64,000 bases of DNA from Anopheles merus (Eukaryota; Arthropoda; Insecta; Diptera; Culicidae). Under the pieces are notes generated by a model. The model was not told the origin of the DNA. It saw nothing but the letters and a program-made list of their open reading frames with translations, and did not search any database. This document shows positions 12,201 through 21,200 of the stretch, in pieces; within the stretch, counting starts at the first letter, position 1, and each line of letters opens with the position of its first letter. Position numbers and translations under genes: made by a program. The stretch is from positions 6,862,001-6,926,000 of the forward strand of contig NC_054084.1 of assembly GCF_017562075.2 (NCBI RefSeq), given 5' to 3'.

Positions 12201-15200
12201 AAGAAAACACGAAATTTCGATTTTACAGTATGAAATTGATGTACATTATTCCAAAAGAATTAAAACTCTTTAGTAGGTCCATGATGATTTAAATAAAATT
12301 TTCACTTTTATTGACCCAACTTTCATGCCATTCTTAATGCTTCCTCAACGAAAGAATCATTTGCCAATAAACGATTTTTATGATGTAAACGTCTAGTGCT
12401 ACCTTGGGAACAATCTTATGGTGGATCATCATCATTAAATACAGTATTAAATTTCGATTAAACCCTCCGACCGGAGGGAGCCACGTTGCCTAAAACTGGC
12501 TCACGGCACGAACCTGAACGGCAAATAATTAGCAAAATCGTTTACGCTTCATCAACGCGTTTCAAAAGCCTAAAGTTACACCAGTTTTAAAAGCCTCTCT
12601 AGTGTAATTGAAACAGGAATTTGAAGACTCTTCACGCAACACCTTGCTCTTTCGAGCGGTTGGTGAACGTTAAATTAATCTATTATAGTTAAGCAACACG
12701 GGAAGCAGCAATTAATTTGAACTTTGCACCCTCACCCGAGCGCCCGATTTTCCCAGCAATCGATTCCCATGCTCTCGTTCGATTCCTTGAAGTGTTTCAG
12801 CATTAACACCAGCGCTGTTTACGGTTGTTCACCTACCCGCCACTGCGCTCGGTACTTATTGTCGCAAGCAATTGAGATTACTTAAGAAAACTGTCAAACA
12901 TCACCATTGTTTGCCAGACTGCTTATTGAGCTGTTCATCAGCATCGATTCTGCGAACTTCTCCCAGCAGACAAGGCACCACTTCATTAGGCATGCTTCCG
13001 CACCGAAGCGTTGCGAGGGACGATCTACCCGCTGGATAAACACAGTGAGGGAAAGGCAAAAGAAAAGATCCATTTTTGTTTTTGCCCGTCTGTGCCTTAG
13101 TTTCGCTTTATTTTATTTCCCGCAGCTTCGAGCGCAATACGGTCTCGGCTTCACCACGGGTCGATGCGTTCCGAATGGAACTCTACAGTTTATTGCCACC
13201 ATGCATAACCTTCAAGCGGTGGTGCACGGGCGGGAAAGAGTTCGTCTCGTCGAATCCATTCGGACACAGAATCAAGGCTCTTGCGGGCACTGCAGACAAA
13301 GCCATCGAGCGTAGTTATGAAACCGGATATTGTAATGCGAGCCAAGGCAGCGCAAAGGGGAGGAAATTTTTATGCTCCGTCTAGAGGCCGCTGCGTTCGA
13401 GTCGACATTCGAGCCAGCTGTGATGATTGGAACTTACAAGCGAATGCTCTCCCCCACACCGCACTCACCGGTTAACCATAACAACAGGTCATAATCACAA
13501 AAACCAGACACATCGCAGCGCGTGTATCCGGTGAAACGTACGCGCGCACAGGCAGCCAGCCAAACATCATCCACAGTCGTCCCATTTTCCCGGAATCGCT
13601 CACTGTGGATGGAGGGGGCTTTTTAAGGTAACATCTTGACGCAAACAGTCCCGCAATCGCACTCTCCCGGGAGACACACTTTGTGCTTGCGTTCAATGGC
13701 GTTGTGAGGATTGTTTTACGCGTGCTTCTGCCGCTTCTCCCGCTACCCTTGAGTGAGCACTTACCTGCAGCTTTTCCGCGTAGTACACCAGGCTGGCAAA
13801 GACGACGATGCCGAGCACGAGGAAGAACACCAGCAGCGTTAGCTCCCGGGCGGACGCCTTGAACGTGTGGATCAGGATGCGCAGGCCGGGCGAGTGGCGC
13901 GTCAGCTTGAACAGCCGCAGGATACGCACGATCGAGAACGCTTCCAGCAGCCCCGTCTGCTCGCCCATCCGCTGGCAGACGTCGGTGTAGAAGCTGAGCG
14001 TTGCCGCCAGGTCGATGATGTTGACGGGCGATTTGATGAACTCGAAAATGTTGGGAGCCACCTGGAAGAGGGGAGGTAACGAAAAAGGGAAGAGAGCGGG
14101 TCGATGAGTTTGCAGCACAGGGCAAAGGTGCATGTGTCAAGCACAATTATGTACGCTAAAGTGGGCATTATGGACGAAAATAACTACAGCTCGCATGGGT
14201 TGGGCGTTCGGCAACATACGGCAAGTGACACATTGATTGCACAGGAAAACAAGTGCTTCGTTCAGTATGACTGCACGGTTTATTGTAGCACAATTGGCTG
14301 GTAAAAAACTAGAAAAGCTATGTTTTTGCCCCAGCATGATTGGCTTGAAATCGACAAAGTAAATCATTGTAAGTGATTTTGATTGATTTTGAATAAAATA
14401 AAACCTGTTAAGCACCATGATTTGGCCGTAAAACTAAAAAGGGATGCTTGTAATGTAGAATGCATAATATCAGGGGCTTAAGTATGCATCATTGAAAGCG
14501 CCTGAAAGTATGCATTTTACAATACAATCCCCTCAAAGCTTTATTCTACACTGTCAATTACGCGCCGTTCAGCACAAACACGATGATAAAAATAAATGCA
14601 TTCATAACGATTGAAATTAAATCACGATATGAAACGGATACAGACCCACCAAGCTCACGCATATCATGCGCCGCTATCAAATTGAAATTTCCCCCACGCT
14701 CCCTGCACACACCTGCCCTTCCATTCCGACAAATGGCTAAAATGGCACTGTAAAATTAAATTTGCATTAGTTGCATTACATCGATCATCGGGCACGGGGC
14801 CAACGACAAAGCGAACCCACCGTTGCCCACCGTTTACCGCTAAATACTTCACCACCATAATCGGGGGCTCACACGACGCCGGCTCAGGGCTTAATTTATT
14901 CGATTTTAATTAGCATCATTTCGAATGCAAACACCATTTCACCGTAAACCACAAAACAGTGGGCCAAAGGGTAAACGGTTTGTCTGCCAGGTCGGTCATT
15001 TCGTTGTTGAAGGATGGGCAGGAAGTTGGTGAATGGTCATGAATGTTTGATGTACTAAAACAGCTTTAAAGTGTCACCGTGGGAGGCCAGCAATCTTTGG
15101 CGTGGAAGGTGTTACAGTGCGGTTGATTGAATTATGACAAAGATAACTGCTTATCCCTTTTTTCTTGTTGCGAAAAAAAGGGGATTTGTTTGCGTTATAG

Positions 15201-18200
15201 TGCTGACTGGCTCATGTCACTTTAGTTGTGTGTATCCATTCAAATGTGCGAAAAATATGTCATGTTTAGCTTATTAATCCTTCGTTTGGCTCCAACGGCA
15301 CACATTCGGTTTGTTTCCCCTTGTCGACTAACCAAGATCGATGACGAGGCCACATAACACAACACACTCACCAAAACAAAAAAACCATCATACCCAAACG
15401 CATAACAAACGTGCGAGCATACGTTACACATTCCACCGTGGCTCTTTCTCCCAAAACAGGACAGGCATTCCCGAGGAAATGCTGCCTCGGCCGTCGTACG
15501 TAACGCAAAGTCGATATTTCATAAGCTGACATAAATACCACCACCAAACCCTGCTCGCCTGCTCTCCTTCCCACACACACACAAACATCCAGTTTCAGTG
15601 TGTTGCAGCATTCCGACTGCCGAACTACATATCTGGCCCTCCCCTAAAGCGTCCTTCGGCGTCGACACCGAAAACCGACCGAGGCCAACTTTAACCTCAA
15701 GGCAAACGCGTAAATGATATTTATTTAAATTTATAGCATTTTCTGTTTACTGTAGCCTTCCAAACGGGGAGACTTACATACCGTGTATGGAGAAGCTGGA
15801 TAGCATAAAATTAATGTGCACTAAGAGACCTGGAGGCTGGGTACTCGTGGTACACTTTTGGAGTAAGCATTTGCGTCGTTTTGTAGTGAGGTCAACGGAG
15901 AAAAGAAACTTGCTGGAAGAAGTAGTGTTAAAGGACCTAAAGATGCATACATAGTTGATTATTTCTGAGGTTGTTCCAACGAAGTTCACTTTACTAATGA
16001 TAACCATTTTCAGGTATATCATAACATTGGTTGGGTTGTCAACTTCTGACACCTCAAAACTATGATTTTAGCTAAACACATTTACAGATAAACAACTTTT
16101 ACCAGCTATCTGATGATTTTTGTGTCCTATTTTGACAACCACTGGCAAACTGAAACGGTTCATGCTGATTTGCAAAACGAACAACTTTAACGTTAAGCTG
16201 TACCAGCCGAGCTGTACCAGCACGACCGGACACGACGTACATCCCCGGTAAGCAGATGTTAATGTCAGTCCGATCCATCGTCACGATTACGACGGGGGGT
16301 TACGACGATTACGTGTATTTAATTCCCATCCTTCCTGTGATCCCCGGCGATGCCGGAAACCGTACAGAAAGGTACGGCGAGACGCAGAAAGCTCAAATGA
16401 CGGTACTCGACCCGACCCGAGCGGCTTCCTGCGACCTAGTTGGCACCCTAGAAGAGCACCACCCGCTCGTAACCGTATCGTCACGATAGTTAGGTGTCAT
16501 TTGGTGTCATTTGGTGTCATTTTAACCCACAACCTTATCCCGCACATAAAACTAAGGGAGCAAGTGAGCGGACGAAAGTGGTGCTCGGTGCTGTGTTGCG
16601 CACGTGCTGGAAAGACATATGCTAATAGTGGATGATGGTGTAATGGTTGTTGTGAACCTCCACTCTATCTCTATTGCTTAGGATTAACGGTCCACCAAGT
16701 TTGTGAACCTGGTGTGAACTTTAATCTCCCATCATGCATTCATTTCGCACCACAGCTTCTTAACAGCGGTTCGTTTGAGACGGTTTTTGGTGGTACTTTA
16801 CAATCGACAACTGTTCATTAATCAAACCCCTTTTTTGAGGGTTGCGTTTTGCTGACTCAGAACCTTCATCGTTTTGAGGGTTTTTTTTGGGGGGGGGGGG
16901 GGGGGGAGGAAGTTGTAAAAGGCACTCTCGGGATGAATGCTCAAAGTTGATTGATGGTTTACCGACCGATAATGATTGAATGAGGATGCTTGGAGTGCCC
17001 TCTTCCCGTTTGCTGCTTCATTAGAACGTTACAGAAAGGAGCTTACACAGAACGGAACCATTACAGATTGTTTTTTCTACACGCACAAGATTATCTAAAC
17101 GCAATGGCGTACACAAATGTTTCCTTACCATTAGAGCAAACTACTTTAAAGCAAACAAATCCTGATGAGATGTAAGTTCGTCACACCTCAAGCTATAAGT
17201 GCTACTGCCGTGTCTCATTTGAATATCTCAACCAGAAGTACTTCTACACACACCCACACTGCCCAGGGCAGTAGTTTCAGTCAGCAGGGTCTAAGGACTT
17301 CCCCAGCCCGGTTGCCTAAACAAAACGAGTAGTAATGAAAGGAAAACATGTCTGCCAACAGAGAAATCTCGACCAAACTAAGCCTGGTGGGACCGGACTC
17401 AATCTTCACAGTGTGTGTGCTGGGGTGGCGTCCTGGGTGGCAGGATGAATTTCAATGTTTATCCTGTAGCAAAAGAAGCCCCACAACTGTGTGCCCCATC
17501 ACAAGGCGAACGAAGACATTCGCCATTGCACAGTGGAAAGACGGCTCGAGGACGACGACGATGAAGCCTATCATTAATCTCGTGCAGTCGTCTCCACGGG
17601 ACGACAACCGCTCCACACTGGTGACATGGGGCTTCGATACGATTGGCATCATTTACGGTGCTTCTGCGGTGCGTGTGTGTGGGAAAAACGATGTGCGTAA
17701 CTCGATTCAATCTGCATTTGAATGGTGAAAGTGACGCCAAACTTTCGGTCGTTTTCGCCCGAATGGAGCAAGTTTCGTGCGTGCGCGAAAAAAGTGATTA
17801 CACGATCGATTGGATCCATAAAACCCAGCTGGGTTTGGCGCTAACGATCTGGAAAAAGTGACCGTTTACGAGGGTTTTTTGTTTGTTTGTTTGCTCGCGT
17901 GAAGCTTTCCCTTCTTTGCATTCGAAAATGACACCCAAGCACATTGGCTTCAGCATTTTTTTGTTTTTTTGAAGAAATGATTCTTGTTCCACCGCCGCCC
18001 CATTACTTACCACCAACCGAACGGTCAGCTCGATGATGAACCACACGTTGCAGACGAGCTCGACGTAGAAGAAGGCTTCGTGCGGCTGACCGTACGTTTC
18101 CTGCCAGTTCTCCACGATGCTTGCCCCCTTGCCCGAGTTCATGCGGTAGGCGCTCGAGACGATGCGTCCGGTGCGCTGGGTGGTCGTTTCCGGCCGGGTC

Positions 18201-21200
18201 GGTGATGCGGAATGGCTCTCGGTGGTGGCACTGGTGGTAGTCGTGGTGGTGCTGGTGGAGCCGGTACCGGTACCGGTGGGCGCACCATAGTCAAGCAGCA
18301 GCTCGTCCAGCCGGCCATGGTCCAGCAGCTCGTCCAGCGTGGTGGGCAGTCCGTCCGGCAGCACGCTGGCACTGCCGTTGGTCGTGATGTTAAGGATGGC
18401 CGGTATTTCCACCCGCAGCCCCGGGTGCGTCTTGAGGCAGAAGGATATCACAGAGATGCAGATGAAGAACACCGATATGCCAGCGACAATCTGTACAAAT
18501 GCGTGAGGGATGGCAGTGACATGAGGCAAAGGTTAACATGTGTGGACTAGACGTTTGTAGGATTGCAGGAAAGTTGGATTTTACTTTTAGACAGCTCTCG
18601 TTAAGCGCCTTAAACTATGCAATATCATTTCTTCACTTACATTAGGAATCAGTTTCACTCCTGAAAGTATGCAATGTTTGATACATCTGTCACTTATAAC
18701 ATTATTTTGCATACATTCTGGCGCCTCACTAACGAGACGACAGCACTACCATTGTTTCCCAAAGCACTCAATCAATTGCTGCAAAAGCATAAAACGGCCT
18801 AAGCTAATTCAAAGACGGTTGATTAATTAAAGTGGCTACCTTTGTACATTCTCCCGTATCAATGTAAAAGCGCTTCTCGTTCATTTCACTCCTACACGGA
18901 TGCTCGCCCATTTTCCCAGCCTTTGATCATTTGGCTCTATTAACGCAAATGGTTGCGATGCAAATGGACCCGGTTAGAATATGGAATGTCCATTTCATTT
19001 GCTATTCTTTCCCCCTTGTCCTCTTCCTCCCTCCTGTATCTTCCTCTATCGAAAGAGCCACTCGAAGCGCTTGCTTTTTTGTGCCATCATCTCCGGACAA
19101 CTGTGCTTTTCATATAATTCAACGGTTCTTCAAGCTCGTAGCAGCAGCAGATGCATGTCGCATCTCGCGATGAATCTCTTTCCGGTGAATCAATTATGTA
19201 GTCCTGTCGCTATCGCTTCTCGACCTTGCCCTACTGTCCACCGGTCGGATGGACGCCTTATGAATTCATCATTCCGTGAAACACTTGCTGCAGCTCGCAC
19301 ACAACTCCAACGGGGAAGAAAATGCATCCAATCACCTGGCAATCGATGTTATCGGTGATACAGCTTTTCCTACAGCGATCCTATCGACCGCAAATCTTTA
19401 CCAGCGCAGCATCAGCTTCACCTCGGCAGACACAGGGCGGTGTAGCGTACTTCAATTATTTCATGCATAAATTAAGGCGCCTAAATAAAGTCTCCGGCCA
19501 AGCCGGATGCTTCCGGCCGAAGGCACACGTTGCATTTTCTTCTTCTGCGGCGCTCTTCGCACACTCGTCGCGGTATTGAAAGGAAGCCGGAAAATCAAAG
19601 CACCATCTCCCCAGCACCTACCTTCGCACCGGTCGAGCTCGACGGTTCATCAAACAGGGCCCAGATTTTCGGTTTCGTGCGCTGCCAGCAGGTTAGCTCG
19701 CCGTTTAGCAGTGCCTCCTCGAACCCGAACAGCCGCGCGATCGCCTCCTCGGACGGTTGCTCATCGTCTAGCTCCAATTTGTCCAGTATCGCGAGTGTGC
19801 TCTGTTTTTGTTGGGGGGATTTTGCAAAAGAGGGAAGAAAAAAGGAAAGAAAAAGTGAACGAAGAAGCCAATTCAACGATTCCAATGCATAACCATTCCG
19901 GTTTGCCGTACGCTGCCGCAAAAAAAGAAAGCGTTGCGGAAGAAATATGCAAATTGGGTCGTGTATGTGGGTGTGCTCTCGAGTTGGCTGTTGTTGCTAT
20001 CGGTAAAGCTGAAGATGATCTTACGATAAACCAGAAACACAATCTTTGCTAGTTTGGCACGGCAATGACCGTGGTGGGTTAGTATTGAGCGTGTTGGAGT
20101 TAATCGAAAAATGAATCTTTTGACCGAGGATGCTTTGAATTAAATTAAAAATGCAAGCTTAACGTAAGATGTCCAAGCGTGATTCCTTATCTTGCTGGTG
20201 TTTGATAAAGAAAAGGGAATAAAGTGTTATGCAAAATGAAAAACTCTGCAAATGGTTTCGAAACAAATCATAATCTTTTTTTCATGAAATCTTCTACATC
20301 AGTTCACCAAATTACAATAACACAACTATTCCATTAAGCAGATTGTGGCGCAATCTCCATCAACCTTTGAGTATTACGTCAAAATTGCATTTAATCTTCC
20401 CGGGTACTCATCCCTCATGAAAGCGAAAATCACCTTCTTACCTGTGTATCACGATGTACACTGTACGTCGACCAGCAGCACGGTTCGACCTGGTTCGAGT
20501 CGAGGCCCCAAAACTCCAGCTCCTCCTCGAACAGCGGACCACAGACATCGGTCGGATAGTGCAGCTTCCCCGTTCTGTAACGAATGCAGCACGTCAAGAA
20601 AACACATTCCCGCACACAGTTATGGCACAGTATGAGCAATTGCGTTAAAATATTTGAAAACTTCATCGCTGTAATGGTCATCCTGATGGTAAGAGCAGTA
20701 TCTCCAACATGAAAACTCCATAACGCTCCCAGCCTTAAGCTTAGTTTCGTTACTGGCAGCTTTCTCTAGCGTTGAGCGATAAAACGCTCCCATCCAGCAA
20801 TGCGACAATGCGTAATTTGTGGGCAGCGTCTTAGCGTCCTTTTTATTGCTGGCCGAGATAAGCCGCATTGAAGAGTTTGCCTTTTTATTATTAGCACGCT
20901 ATTGTGTTATACTACTTCACCTAGCTAGCCCGAACTGTTCGCGAACAGTCGTCAACACGGCAAGATGGCTTGATGAGTCGTTGTTCGCTGCGGACTTTTA
21001 TGTCTTTATGCCGTGCATGATGGCTGTTGGGTTGCCGTAACCTGCAAAAGCGTGGCTCCCTTCCTTACCGATAGTAGTTGAGGACCTGGGCAAACACCCC
21101 CGGATGGCGGTCGAAGAAGTACTCGTTCAGGACGGGATCGTAGTTCGCCAGTGCCTCCGTCAGGCGCGACAGCCGGGTGGCTGGGATCTTCTTCAGCGTC

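Larger units (their letters stand above)
14062..18010 (-). other. Channel intron between exons 5 and 6 (3.9 kb)
   Basis: Bounded by GTAAGT and TTCCAG. It contains one copy of the dispersed motif at 14498, a T8G18 homopolymer tract at 16881-16906 and a three-copy 10-bp tandem repeat at 16491-16520. No additional exon was recognised. Confidence 0.8.
18595..18738. mobile_element. MITE-like element with three motif copies
   Basis: 144 bp in a channel intron. The ends are CTCTCGTTA and, inverted, GTCTCGTTA (8 of 9 match). It is flanked by the 5-bp direct repeat GACAG (18590-18594 and 18739-18743), as expected of a target-site duplication. Just inside the ends lie GCGCC (left) and GGCGC (right), each belonging to an inward-facing copy of the dispersed 17-bp motif. 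A third copy lies between, giving starts at 18605, 18657 and 18708, about 52 bp apart. No coding capacity. The short ends and short duplication leave a chance or non-transposon palindrome possible. Confidence 0.45.
18491..19621 (-). other. Channel intron between exons 4 and 5 (1.1 kb)
   Basis: Bounded by GTAGGT and TACAG. It holds the three-copy motif cluster and MITE-like element at 18595-18738; the remainder is unremarkable. Confidence 0.8.

Noticed and set aside
12567..12583. Possible further motif copy (AAGCCTAAAGTTACACC)
   Set aside because: Only the CCTAAA core and a few other bases match; too degenerate to separate from chance.
13472..14146. Minus-strand open frame of 224 codons across channel exon 6
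   Set aside because: It reads exon 6 in the wrong frame and runs through both introns. The correct frame gives S3-S5 with exact splice sites.
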